Shown here piece by piece: positions 8,123-16,900 of a stretch of DNA of 35,695 bases. Made by a program: the position numbers and the translations under genes. Every line of letters begins with the position of its first letter. Within the stretch, counting starts at the first letter, position 1. The stretch covers positions 1-35,695 of the forward strand of contig NZ_CAMPHN010000031.1 in NCBI RefSeq assembly GCF_946885885.1, in the 5' to 3' direction. A model generated the notes under the pieces. It saw only the letters and a program-made list of their open reading frames with translations. It had not been told where the DNA came from and ran no database searches. Origin of the DNA: an uncultured Pseudomonas sp. Lineage in GTDB: Bacteria; Pseudomonadota; Gammaproteobacteria; Pseudomonadales; Pseudomonadaceae.

Positions 8123-9639
8123 TACTCTTCTCGCGTCACGCGCAACACTTCCTCGACCGTGGTCGCCCCTTCCAATACCTTGCGCCGTCCATCCTCGCGG
8201 ATGCTCGGGCCAAGGGTGCGGGCGTGGCGGGTCATGTCCTGCTCGGAGGCGGCGTTGTGGATCAGGGTGCGCAGGTGGTCGTCGAATACCACCAGCTCGT
8301 AGATACCGGTACGGCCGCGGTAACCGAGCTGCTTGCACTCAGGGCAACCCTTGGCATGAAACAGCGTAGGCGGTTGTTGCGGATCGACGCCGAGCAGGCC
8401 GCATTCAGCCTGATCCGCGGTATAGGGCACTTTGCAGCTGGGGCAGAGCACGCGCACCAAACGCTGCGCCAATACGCCCAGCAGCGAGGAGGACAGCAGA
8501 AAAGGCTCGATGCCCATATCGACCAAACGCGTCACCGCGCCTATGGCGCTGTTGGTGTGCAGGGTGGAGAGCACCATATGGCCGGTGAGCGAGGCCTGTA
8601 CGGCGATCTCGGCGGTGTCCTTGTCGCGAATCTCGCCGACCATCACCACATCCGGGTCCTGACGCAAAATAGCGCGCAGGCCGCGGGCGAAGGTCATATC
8701 GACCTTGGTGTTGACCTGGGTCTGACCGATACCTTCGAGGTTGTATTCGATCGGGTCTTCGACGGTGAGGATATTGCGTGTGTCGTCGTTGAGGGTGACC
8801 AGGCTGGAATACAGCGTGGTGGTCTTACCGGAACCCGTGGGACCGGTGACCAGCAGAATGCCGTGGGGTTTGCTCAAGGTTTCCTGCATCAGGTCCATAT
8901 CGCGTCGGCACATCCCCAAATGCTTAAGCGACAAGCGTCCCGCCTGCTTATCGAGCAAACGCAGCACCACTCGCTCGCCATTGGATGACGGCAGGGTGGA
9001 AACGCGGATATCCACCTCACGGCCGGCCAAGCGCAGGGAAATCCGCCCGTCCTGGGGGATGCGCTTCTCGGCGATATCCAGCTTGGCCATAACTTTGATC
9101 CGCGAGACCAGCAAGCCGGCCAACTCACGACGCGGGCGCACCACCTCGCGCAGGATGCCGTCGATGCGAAAGCGCACGACCAGACGCTTCTCGAAGGTTT
9201 CCACATGGATATCGGAGGCGTTTTCCTTCACCGCCTCGGACAGGATGGCATTGATCAAGCGGATGATGGGCGCATCACCCTCCTGCTCCATCAGGTCTTC
9301 GGTTTCCGGTAGACGCTCGGCCAGGCTCTCCAGATCCAGTTCGTCGCCCAGGCCCTCGACCATCTGCATCGCCGCCGAGGAGTTATGTTGGTAGGCATCG
9401 CTAAGCGCCTGATCGAAAGCCTCCAACTCCAGCGGCACTATCTCCTGCACCTGCCCGGCAAAACGCTGCGCCTCAGCCAAGGCAGCAACCGAGGTGCCCG
9501 GCCGGTAAGCCAAGTGCATGCCATTGGCCGTGGCAATCAGCAACACGCCATGGCGCTTGGCAAAGGCAAAGGGCAAACGCCGCGCATCCAGCTCGCCGCT
9601 GGGTTCGTCGATCAAATCAGAGGGGGGGGAGGCAAGCAT
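8122..9639 (-). CDS. gspE: T2SS secretion ATPase GspE (XcpR)
   Basis: A 505-residue cytoplasmic hexameric ATPase that powers pseudopilus assembly. The N-terminal domain contains [17 protein letters not shown], which contacts GspL. The catalytic core has [16 protein letters not shown], Walker [16 protein letters not shown] (about residue 265), an Asp box ([17 protein letters not shown]), Walker B ([15 protein letters not shown]) and a His box ([13 protein letters not shown]). A zinc-binding C-M domain is seen as CPSCKVPYT...[18 protein letters not shown], with two CxxC pairs. Length matches XcpR. It is first in the operon. In P. aeruginosa the divergent neighbours are xcpP and xcpQ, but here an IS element and a toxin locus lie upstream. 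Confidence 0.97.
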   Translation of the reverse strand: MLASPPSDLIDEPSGELDARRLPFAFAKRHGVLLIATANGMHLAYRPGTSVAALAEAQRFAGQVQEIVPLELEAFDQALSDAYQHNSSAAMQMVEGLGDELDLESLAERLPETEDLMEQEGDAPIIRLINAILSEAVKENASDIHVETFEKRLVVRFRIDGILREVVRPRRELAGLLVSRIKVMAKLDIAEKRIPQDGRISLRLAGREVDIRVSTLPSSNGERVVLRLLDKQAGRLSLKHLGMCRRDMDLMQETLSKPHGILLVTGPTGSGKTTTLYSSLVTLNDDTRNILTVEDPIEYNLEGIGQTQVNTKVDMTFARGLRAILRQDPDVVMVGEIRDKDTAEIAVQASLTGHMVLSTLHTNSAIGAVTRLVDMGIEPFLLSSSLLGVLAQRLVRVLCPSCKVPYTADQAECGLLGVDPQQPPTLFHAKGCPECKQLGYRGRTGIYELVVFDDHLRTLIHNAASEQDMTRHARTLGPSIREDGRRKVLEGATTVEEVLRVTREE

Positions 9640-9677
9640 GGCAGGGTCCGTTGCGCGGAAACGCTGATGAAGGCAGA

Positions 9678-9715
9678 ACGATGGCGCATAGTGTAACTAT
9701 ATGGGGGGCGGATGG
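9678..9715 (-). promoter_or_regulatory. Probable gspE operon promoter region
   Basis: The minus strand upstream of gspE contains CATATAGTTACACTATGCG, with -10-like TATAGT and TACACT hexamers. The same block (CTATAGTTATACAATGCG) is kept in the diverged duplicate near 12764-12783, which suggests it is functional. I could not place a convincing -35 element, so the exact promoter is uncertain. Confidence 0.35.
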
Positions 9716-9773
9716 CTGTAGTGCCAGATCTCATCCCAAAATCGCAGTTAACTTGCAGGCGAAAGCATGACTA

Positions 9774-9795
9774 GTAGATCGATTCTAAAATAACG
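9774..9795 (+). repeat. IS630 left terminal inverted repeat
   Basis: GTAGATCGATTCTAAAATAA followed by CG. It matches the reverse complement of the right end at 19 of 22 bases and is preceded by the TA target duplication at 9772-9773. Confidence 0.9.
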
Positions 9796-9846
9796 TTGCG
9801 TAACACTTCCCGTCGGCTATCCTTGCGATAGGTAATGGGAGGCTTC

Positions 9847-11004
9847 ATGGGACACAATGCTAAACGGGCAATTCTGGTTCTCGATGCGCAGGTCCGCTCG
9901 ACAATAGAGGCCGTGGCGAAGTCTCGGACGGAAGGTCTGGCGCGGGTCGAACGGGCCCAGGTACTGCTAGCTTACGCGGATGGGGCGCGGGTGACCGCCT
10001 TGGCCAAAGCTTTCCATACCAACCGCCCCAAGATCGAACGGATCCTCGACCGGGCGCTGGAAATGGGCGCGGTGGCCTCCCTGGATGACCGCCCAGGGCG
10101 CGGGCGCAAGCCTCGGATCCCGCCAGAGGCGAGGGCATGGTTATTGTCGCTGGCTTGCACGAAGCCCATGGAGTTCGGCTATCCGGAGGAACTGTGGGCA
10201 ACCCGAACCCTGGCCCTCCACGCCCGCCAACATGGCCCCGAAGCGGGCCATCCGTCCCTAGCTAAGCTCGGGCGCGGTACCGTCTCCAAGCTGCTCACCG
10301 GCGCCGAGGTCCGCCCCCACAAAATCGAGTACTACTTGGAGCGACGGGATCCAGAATTCGAGCCCAAGATGGCGCAGGTGCTCATGGTCTACCGAGAGGT
10401 CGAAGTCCTCCAGGAAAAGCTCAAGGCCAGCGGCAAGGCCGAAAGCCAAGAGGGTCAACTCATGGCCGTGCTGTCCCTCGATGAGAAGCCGGGCATCCAG
10501 GCCATCGGCAAAGTGGCGCCGGATCTGCCTCCAGTGCCCGGGAAGCACAAAGCCATTGGGCGGGATTATGAATACAAGCGCCACGGCACACTGAGCCTGC
10601 TCGCCGGCCTCGATCTGCTGACCGGCCAGGTCCACGCCTGCATCGAAGAGCGCCATCGGAGCCTGGAATTCACGAAGCTCCTGGAGCAGATTCACCAAGC
10701 CTACGCCCCAGAGACGCGGATCCTCATCGTCCTCGACAACCACTCCGCCCACATCTCAAAGGAAACCCAGGCCTACCTGAAGACCCGCCCCAACCGCTTT
10801 GAATTCGTGTTCACGCCCAAGCACGGCTCCTGGCTGAACCTCGTGGAGGCCCTGTTCGCCAAGATGACCAAGACCCTCCTCCGAGGTATCCGGGTCGCCT
10901 CGAAAGCGGAACTGAAAGACCGCATCCTGCAATACCTGCAGAATCTCAACGCCGACCCTGTGGTATTCCGATGGCGCTACAAGATGGACGAGGTCAAAGT
11001 TTAG
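9847..11004 (+). CDS. IS630-family DDE transposase
   Basis: A 385-residue transposase. The N-terminal third is a helix-turn-helix region (ARVERAQVLLAYADGARVTA, AKAFHTNRPKIERILDRALE) followed by the linker DDRPGRGRKPRIP. The catalytic domain shows the DDE triad in typical IS630 contexts: Asp in AVLSLDEKPG, Asp in ILIVLDNHSAH, and Glu in PKHGSWLNLVEALFAKM. I chose the ATG at 9847 because GGGAGG lies just before it. The ATG at 9835 would add four residues. The frame is uninterrupted and the ends are intact, so the element may still be active. Confidence 0.93.
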   Translation: MGHNAKRAILVLDAQVRSTIEAVAKSRTEGLARVERAQVLLAYADGARVTALAKAFHTNRPKIERILDRALEMGAVASLDDRPGRGRKPRIPPEARAWLLSLACTKPMEFGYPEELWATRTLALHARQHGPEAGHPSLAKLGRGTVSKLLTGAEVRPHKIEYYLERRDPEFEPKMAQVLMVYREVEVLQEKLKASGKAESQEGQLMAVLSLDEKPGIQAIGKVAPDLPPVPGKHKAIGRDYEYKRHGTLSLLAGLDLLTGQVHACIEERHRSLEFTKLLEQIHQAYAPETRILIVLDNHSAHISKETQAYLKTRPNRFEFVFTPKHGSWLNLVEALFAKMTKTLLRGIRVASKAELKDRILQYLQNLNADPVVFRWRYKMDEVKV

Positions 11005-11007
11005 TAG

Positions 11008-11029
11008 CGATAATTTGGAATCGATCTAC
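11008..11029 (+). repeat. IS630 right terminal inverted repeat
   Basis: This is the partner of the left end at 9774-9795. It starts CGATAATTTGGAATCGATCT and is followed by TA at 11030-11031. It begins only a few bases after the transposase stop codon. Confidence 0.9.
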
Positions 11030-11112
11030 TAGAGCGGCAACCAGCGACAGCATGGCCTACGATTCCACCGCTGAGGAAAAATAGCCCAAATTATTAAAAA
11101 ACTATCAGTAAT

Positions 11113-11526
11113 CTAAGCCATCAAAATAGAAGCCACTCGATTCGGGCTAAAGAAAACCTGCTCTTCTCGACAATTGTTACTACGCGCCGCCTTTAAACTT
11201 GCATCATCTATGCTAACTAGACAATATCCGCCATCCTCAAATGCCTCGAGTGCCCCTAAAGTTTTCAGCCCAGCACTGACTAGAGGATTTATAAAATAAG
11301 ATGGCTCCGTATTAAAATCTATCGACCATGCGACAAGAAGCCGAAACTTATCAAGCTGACATACTTGCTCAGGAAGAGGCAGAAACTCCAACGCTGAAAA
11401 TAGACCCTGCCATTGCGGCTCCACATCCTCTTCAAGAACCGGTTTGTCTACTGAAAGATTCAGTTCTACTTGGTCGCGAAGCTCCAGACTACTGGTCTCC
11501 ACAAGCACATACAGCAAGCACTCCAT
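11113..11526 (-). CDS. Putative immunity protein, small type (orphan cassette)
   Basis: A 137-residue acidic protein with no signal peptide. It is a clear paralogue of the 139-residue protein at 12829-13248. Shared blocks include LNLSVDKPVLEEDVEPQW versus LNLTPEKPVLVEDVEPDW, and ALEFLPLPEQV versus ALEFIPLPRKV. A W-S-hydrophobic strand (LLVAWSIDFN versus MICWSVNFDF) is also conserved. I do not recognise a named family. The last 30 residues differ from the paralogue. It lies 28 bases after the 265-residue gene and is probably co-transcribed with it. Small genes just behind toxin C-termini are usually immunity genes; that role is inferred. Confidence 0.7.
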   Translation of the reverse strand: MECLLYVLVETSSLELRDQVELNLSVDKPVLEEDVEPQWQGLFSALEFLPLPEQVCQLDKFRLLVAWSIDFNTEPSYFINPLVSAGLKTLGALEAFEDGGYCLVSIDDASLKAARSNNCREEQVFFSPNRVASILMA

Positions 11527-11554
11527 ACCACCCCCTGAATTCCTGGCTTACTCT

Positions 11555-12352
11555 TTACTCGGCATACAGAATCTTGCCGTCTTTGAAGGTTATTCGCTGC
11601 GACGGCGGAACAGCAGCGTAAATATCCTGGCAGAAGCCTTGTAAGGCTTCCGGCAACTGGCCAGTGAAAAAGCGCTCGGCGAAGCCGACCAAAAAAGGGT
11701 CGCTATAACACTGCTCCGGTTCCTCCACCTCTCCAGAGAATATTGAAGTTAGCTGCTTGGTTAGATACGTCAATTGCTCAGCGGATCCCACACCCTCGAT
11801 AAGACGATTAAAATTTGACTCGACTGAATTCACTAAGCGAAGCCCGATATACTTTGCGGTGCCTCTGCCGCGGCACAAGGCTCCAAATAGAACGGCATAA
11901 AAACTAAGGTACAGAGCAGGCCCAGAAGACCGTTCACCGTGAAGCCAGACGGCCGAGTCATCACCCAGCGATTCGACTACAATATTAAATCGACTAATGA
12001 TATCAGGGCTCACAGCCCTATTCCTTCCATCAAAGTGTACATCCCACATTTTAACCACATCGTACGCACTATGATTAGCGTACTGATTAAAGACAGAAAT
12101 CACATAGTCCTTATCCAAGGCCGGTGTACTTAAACAGATCAGAAATGGCTCCGACGCGCCCAACACGCCCCGATTCGCGGGTAAATATCCTTCGAAGAAT
12201 AAACGTTTGAAGTGCTGCGCCGCGTCTATCGGCATGGTAAGAAACCATTCCCGCGAGAATGCCACTAATTCCTTATAGTAGGCCTTGCGCTCAGGCGCCT
12301 TAAGGCTGTAACTTTTCGCAAATACCTGAATCAAATCAGTTTCTTGACTCAC
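11555..12352 (-). CDS. Putative immunity protein, large type (orphan cassette)
   Basis: A 265-residue, apparently cytoplasmic helical protein. It is paralogous to the 259-residue protein at 13217-13996: LKAPERKAYYKELV versus LKTPERKALYVDLV, FKRLFFEG versus FKKLFFEG, and near the C-terminus YSDPFLVGF versus YSDPWFVNF and RITFKDGKILYAE versus RITWDGNRILRPG. A more distant resemblance exists to the 334-residue protein at 24972-25976. Start is GTG at 12352, preceded by GGAGG at a 5-base spacing and overlapping the upstream toxin-tail fragment by 17 bases. The fragment/large/small gene order repeats that behind intact toxin A1. Family name unknown; immunity role inferred. Confidence 0.7.
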   Translation of the reverse strand: MSQETDLIQVFAKSYSLKAPERKAYYKELVAFSREWFLTMPIDAAQHFKRLFFEGYLPANRGVLGASEPFLICLSTPALDKDYVISVFNQYANHSAYDVVKMWDVHFDGRNRAVSPDIISRFNIVVESLGDDSAVWLHGERSSGPALYLSFYAVLFGALCRGRGTAKYIGLRLVNSVESNFNRLIEGVGSAEQLTYLTKQLTSIFSGEVEEPEQCYSDPFLVGFAERFFTGQLPEALQGFCQDIYAAVPPSQRITFKDGKILYAE

Positions 12353-12569
12353 AACTACCTCCCAGATCGAACTTTTCCAACTGTTCCTCGAGTATTTCTT
12401 GGGCCTTCTCTACCAACTTTTCTTCAATATCCAGATGCAGTTTTTCCTTGAGTTTGTCATACCAGTCGGTAACCACCTCGATGCGCCGCTGAATCGCATC
12501 AAGGCTGCTGGCATAGGATCTTATTTTGTCGATATCGCTGGTCGAATCGGCCCATTTTGGAGAGGCCAA
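12336..12569 (-). pseudogene. Remnant of a toxin C-terminal tail
   Basis: An open frame of 77 codons that follows a TGA stop (12570-12572) and has only a TTG as possible start, so it looks like the 3' end of a lost gene. It encodes a charged helical segment (VVTDWYDKLKEKLHLDIEEK, then LVEKAQEILEEQLEKFDL). This resembles in composition and layout the last 60 residues of toxin A1 (YQELQEKWDKYAGVLGKLEL...DVDLEELLPDDL...). It overlaps the following immunity-like gene by 17 bases, just as A1 overlaps its own by 11. I read it as the tail left when a toxin gene was displaced. Sequence similarity is weak, so this rests mainly on position. Confidence 0.55.
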
Positions 12570-12663
12570 TCAATGTGGTCAGAATCAATGGGATCAGTGT
12601 CACTGATTCTTAGATTCGCAATATTCCGCAAGCTTTCTGTCCCCACCCCAGAGGAACAACCCG

Positions 12664-12800
12664 CCGTTGGGCTCATCGCTCGAATCAGAGGAGGGAGGCA
12701 CACGGCAGGGCCGTTGCGCGAAAACGCAGATAAAGGCAGATAGAGGCAGATAGAGGCAGAACGATGGCGCATTGTATAACTATAGTGAGAGGCGTATAGC
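12664..12800 (-). repeat. Diverged duplicate of the gspE 5' end and promoter region
   Basis: This stretch aligns with 9597-9717, which holds the first codons of gspE and its upstream region. Shared blocks include AATCAGAG-G-GGGAGGCA, CCGTTGCGCG-AAACGC, GGCAGAACGATGGCGCAT and GT-TAACTATA. Identity by eye is about 80 percent, with a 20-base insertion from the 10-base tandem repeat. The gspE frame is not kept beyond the first codons. The relic lies directly after the A1 immunity genes. Confidence 0.75.
12731..12760. repeat. Three tandem copies of a 10-base unit
   Basis: The units are TAAAGGCAGA, TAGAGGCAGA and TAGAGGCAGA. The corresponding sequence by gspE (around 9667-9680) has a single unit, so the array expanded in the relic copy. 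Confidence 0.85.
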
Positions 12801-12828
12801 TAGCCGGCGACAACTCGGCTATCGCCAG

Positions 12829-13248
12829 TTACTGCAGCTTGGCTTGATCGTGTAGCCACTCCACCAAATCGTCATCATCAAGAAAAGTATGTTCAATTGG
12901 CTCATAGACAACACCGAATTCAGGTGAGGTCTCCACCAAAAAAACCGAGCCATCCTCAACTCGTACAGCGCCATTCACAACATGAACGCCAGACGCTATT
13001 AACGAAGCGACCAAGGACTCTAGTTCTACGAAATCAAAATTTACACTCCAGCAAATCATCAAGAAGTGCTCGCTAAACAATCTTACTTTTCGAGGTAAAG
13101 GAATAAATTCTAGAGCCAAATAGAGCTCTTTCCAATCAGGCTCGACATCTTCAACCAATACTGGTTTTTCAGGCGTTAAATTTAACGCAACGTTATTCAA
13201 GAATGTCGAGTTATCGCTATTGGCCAGGACGTAGAATGCGGTTTCCAT
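12829..13248 (-). CDS. Putative immunity protein, small type (A1 cassette)
   Basis: A 139-residue acidic protein, paralogous to the 137-residue protein at 11113-11526. Shared blocks are given there. Its C-terminus differs and ends in an acidic stretch (EHTFLDDDDLVEWLHDQAKL). The start ATG at 13248 lies inside the preceding gene (32-base overlap) and has GAGAGGA upstream at 9-base spacing, which supports it. It is the third gene of the unit toxin A1 - large - small. No signal peptide or membrane helix is seen. Role as immunity protein or as accessory to the large one is inferred; family unknown. Confidence 0.7.
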   Translation of the reverse strand: METAFYVLANSDNSTFLNNVALNLTPEKPVLVEDVEPDWKELYLALEFIPLPRKVRLFSEHFLMICWSVNFDFVELESLVASLIASGVHVVNGAVRVEDGSVFLVETSPEFGVVYEPIEHTFLDDDDLVEWLHDQAKLQ

Positions 13249-13996
13249 CCCAAGTTATCCTCTCTGATTCGGGAATTGATTGATACATATGATCACAGAA
13301 CTCCAAAAAAACCGGGTTCAGGTCGCGCTTTTCGAAATAACGGCAACAGAAATTCACAAACCATGGGTCACTGTAGGCACGAGCATCATCTGCATCGTTA
13401 CTAAACAGCTTTTTCATACACCCCTGTATACCTTCAAAGACACTGTTGCCAGACAACCGCTCATAAGCCATTCCAAACTCTTCGTTTGCTCTATCAAATA
13501 AAACAAGCCCCAAGTTGTATTGACTACTTCCACAGTACGCCAGATCAGAAAATAAAGAATTTAGAAACATGAGCACGTACTCCGACGTTACGCCGCTCCT
13601 ACTTTCACGATCCAAGCTATCTAATGCCAACAAGATGGTATTCCAACGCTCAAGCTGCATGGGGTACATCGATAAGCAAGGATTTATATAGGTTCTTATC
13701 ATATAAATTGCAGAACCCCTGTTATAATCCCCAAAGTAATTAAATACCTCCTCGAAAAACTCTATCGACACCACAGGAGAACTTAAACAAACATATAAAG
13801 CCGAATATCTATCAAAAGAATTTTTACTTTCATATGCACCCTCAAAAAATAACTTCTTAAAGGATTTTGCAAACGACGGCGGCATGTTGGCAAATAGATG
13901 ATCGGTAATTTTAACCAAATCTACATAAAGCGCCTTACGCTCGGGTGTCTTCAAGTCGCATCCCGCAGGATATAAAAATTCAAGATTAATCGTCAT
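13217..13996 (-). CDS. Putative immunity protein, large type (A1 cassette)
   Basis: A 259-residue protein whose start overlaps the end of toxin A1 by 11 bases, the tight coupling typical of toxin-immunity pairs. It begins MTINLEFLYPAGCDLKTPER, has the conserved FKKLFFEGAYESKN region and ends with SIPESERITWDGNRILRPGQ. It is a paralogue of the 265-residue protein at 11555-12352. Its code is AT-rich compared with the T2SS genes, as is the A1 tip. No signal peptide is visible, so it would act in the cytoplasm against an incoming or self-made nuclease. I do not recognise a named family. Confidence 0.75.
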   Translation of the reverse strand: MTINLEFLYPAGCDLKTPERKALYVDLVKITDHLFANMPPSFAKSFKKLFFEGAYESKNSFDRYSALYVCLSSPVVSIEFFEEVFNYFGDYNRGSAIYMIRTYINPCLSMYPMQLERWNTILLALDSLDRESRSGVTSEYVLMFLNSLFSDLAYCGSSQYNLGLVLFDRANEEFGMAYERLSGNSVFEGIQGCMKKLFSNDADDARAYSDPWFVNFCCRYFEKRDLNPVFLEFCDHMYQSIPESERITWDGNRILRPGQ

Positions 13997-16900
13997 CGCA
14001 CTTCATATCCAGGTCAATTGAAAATTCTTTACCTAGCTCTTCGGCATTTTTACGTAAGTCGTCCGGCAAAAGCTCTTCAAGATCCACATCAAAATCCAAC
14101 TCAAGCTTCCCAAGAACGCCCGCATATTTATCCCACTTTTCTTGAAGCTCTTGATATTTTTTTATGCTGCTACTAGCCATTTTAAGGCCATTAACAACCG
14201 TATCCGAGTACCCTGCTTTTTTCAGGATAGCATCAATCAAATAGTCATCAATATCGGCACCAGCATTATCAAACATTGGATTTTCAAAAATCTCATTCAT
14301 TTGCTCTTTAGATAAATTGCCGCTTATCGGAGGTTTCTTATCCGAAACCATTAGCATACGTTCGGTGAACGCGCTATCCGCCGGCGGCTTAGCAAAAATG
14401 TCCTTAATCACCTCCAGATAAGTCACGCTACCTGTATTTTTAATTTTGGTATGCAGAGGAAAACCATTTTCCAACTTTGGCCGTTTAGCGGTTGCTGCAT
14501 AGAATTTTGGCTTCCACTTATGGAAACGCCAATAGAACCGCTCATTAATACGTATATTTTCGCCGCGAAACTTACCGTAGGCTGCAATTCGATCCATGAC
14601 AAATTGTTTATGATAAGCCTGCGAGTCCAAGTTGGTTTTACTCGACATTACGGGAAATTTATCTTCAAACTCCTCTCGAGTTGGAAGTTGCGAACCATTC
14701 AATCTATAGCTGGCACCAGCCTGCACCGACTTTAACTCAATCCACTGGGTTCTATCATCCGCGGCTCCCTCAAGTTCAATATCAGGTCTACGTTCAATAA
14801 GCTGAGCCTTGTCAGATCGATTACCATATAGGGGCACATAATAGCGTCGATCCCATCCTACTATTTTCTTACCAACACCGGAAGAATTTAGAGCATGGTA
14901 ATAAGCGACAGATACCATCTCATACATATAGCCATGAGTGAAGTGAAGCAGACTGCACGAATAGGCATCCTTTCCAATGTTTTCTTCATCTATCACCACC
15001 GCTCTTTTCATACCGGTCGCCAACCCAATGGCTAGGTGTAGCATGACGTTGTTTACTTTTTGCTTGGCCGGATTTCCCTCACCAGGTTTATCATCGGCTG
15101 TACGTTCAAAAACAAGAGGGTTACATCCTGCACTTTCATTGTCACAACGGACGCTATGATTGACATATACGGTTGATGCCGCGAACAGCAGTGGGTTAAT
15201 TCGCGTATTACTTTTGCCAATCATAAATTTCGTTAAGTTCTTTGCAAAGTTCTTAGCCGCTTGTCTAGCCGCCGCCGCCGCTATTGCCGCAGCACCAGGT
15301 ACGGCAGGAGCCGCCGCGTAGGCCTTGGGCACGATAAAATCCATGGCACTTATAGAATCTTCCGGCAGGATAGATGTATTAAATAACTCTTTTCGCATGC
15401 CATAGTCAGAGGATGGTAACCCTTCGTACAAGCCTTGCAAGAATACGTGTATCTCATGAGGAGAGTCCCTATAGTCAGGAACCTCGTTAAGAATACCTTC
15501 CAACCATTGGCCAAACATTTCGCCGGACAACCGACAGGGGTTGTAAGGCATGCCCTTCTCACCACCCTCAACCTCAAAAGCATAAATAACATCCGCGGTA
15601 CAGCTTTGCTCTACTCTTGGCGTTGGCGGATCAAAAAACACCCAACCGTTGGCGGGAAGCGCCAATATATTCAGCCACCGCTCTAAGTCTTCAGTAGTTT
15701 CTACTGAATGAGCTAGGAAGGTGGCCATATCCCTATAACGCTCCAACATTTCAGATAATACAAGGAGCCCCAGCATTCTTTTATAGCTGTAGCTAGCGTC
15801 AGAACTTCCTCTTTGCGCAATGACCTTCCCCAACAGCGATATAATTGCCGACTCGAACTCAGGCGCTGTCGTCTCACCGACAAAAGTTGAGAGTCTGTCT
15901 ACATGAGAGACCAAGTAGTGCCCTTCCGGCAAACTCACGAAAACGCTGAGCAGCGCTTTGAGTTTTTCCGTATTGGAGAGTGCACCTTCCATAACTTGAG
16001 TACTGATATTAGCTTGCTGGAGAAAGCTACTACCGCTGCGCCGATCATAAGCCAACCCGTTGCGGACGGCGTCAATATTCAACTCGCTATGCTCTAACAA
16101 ACCACCAAGCACCGCTTTTACAGCATCAGCGGTATATACAGGAACGCTCAGAATTTCATTACCAATAGTTAGCGGCACCGCTTGATAGCCTCCGCTAAGA
16201 CTAGCAGTAGACATTTCCAGTAAAAGCTCAGCCTGCCCCTGTGCATCTAACCCGACATGGATTGTATCTTCAGTTAGTTTATTCAACTTTACGAGGGGCG
16301 CTGCTGACTGTGAAACCGCAGAAAAGTGGCGCAGGCTCGCGCCTTTCCATCCCAAGAGGCTAATCTTGCTGTCATTCTTAGCAATTGCACCATCCACTGG
16401 GGATACGACCCCCTGGATATCATCTAGGCTGTAATGGAACGCACCACCCTCAGAGTTCAGTTGAAGCAGGTGAATACCACTACTGGAAGGCAAAACATGC
16501 TCCTGAAAAATCTCCTGCTCACCATCAGACAATTTCCTAGTGACTTGCAACTTTCCTTGATAAATATTGAAACTCAACAAATCCTGCCATGAGAGTAAAA
16601 CTCCATCGTTTTCACTCTCAAATTCCATAGCGAGCCGCAGGTCATTTCTCTGCGCCGCTTCTATTAACTTTGCACTCTCCCCTAGAGTTAACGCATATCC
16701 CTTATAGTTGAATGCAACAGGCCTACCATCAACTGTGCTCAGTTTATGGCGGAAGCCTGGCGCTTTAGCTATAAGTTGCCCTTGAGAAAGAAATCGGCTC
16801 CGCTCCAGATTACCAGGACGCAGGGTTGTTAAAGACTGGCGATTGGGACTAAGGGCGTCCCCTAAGCGGATAATTATATTTTCTCCAGGCTTACCTTTGA

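Larger units (their letters stand above)
9774..11029 (+). mobile_element. IS630-family insertion sequence (complete, 1,256 bp)
   Basis: The element has 22-base terminal inverted repeats (9774-9795 and 11008-11029) with three mismatches. It is flanked by TA on both sides (9772-9773 and 11030-11031), the expected target duplication of IS630/Tc1-mariner elements. It encodes one intact DDE transposase. It sits between the gspE promoter region and the toxin/immunity array. Confidence 0.93.
12570..12828. other. Intergenic junction with decayed sequence
   Basis: This 259-base region joins the orphan cassette to the A1 cassette. Positions 12578-12608 carry short repeated TCAGAATCA/TCAGTGTCA words of unknown origin. 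Positions 12664-12800 are a diverged copy of the gspE start and promoter region. I see no intact gene. Confidence 0.55.

Noticed and set aside
6917..8302. A 461-codon plus-strand open frame opposite gspF
   Set aside because: gspF is certain on the other strand. The frame is His/Gln/Arg-rich and resembles no protein I know.
8123..8338. Upstream extension of the gspF frame
   Set aside because: The extension lies inside gspE and is not GspF-like. The ATG at 8122 gives the family length and couples to the gspE stop.
12521..12772. An 83-codon minus-strand frame across the junction region
   Set aside because: It runs over the decayed gspE duplicate and repeat sequence, and overlaps the toxin-tail remnant in another frame. 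It is better explained as a relic.
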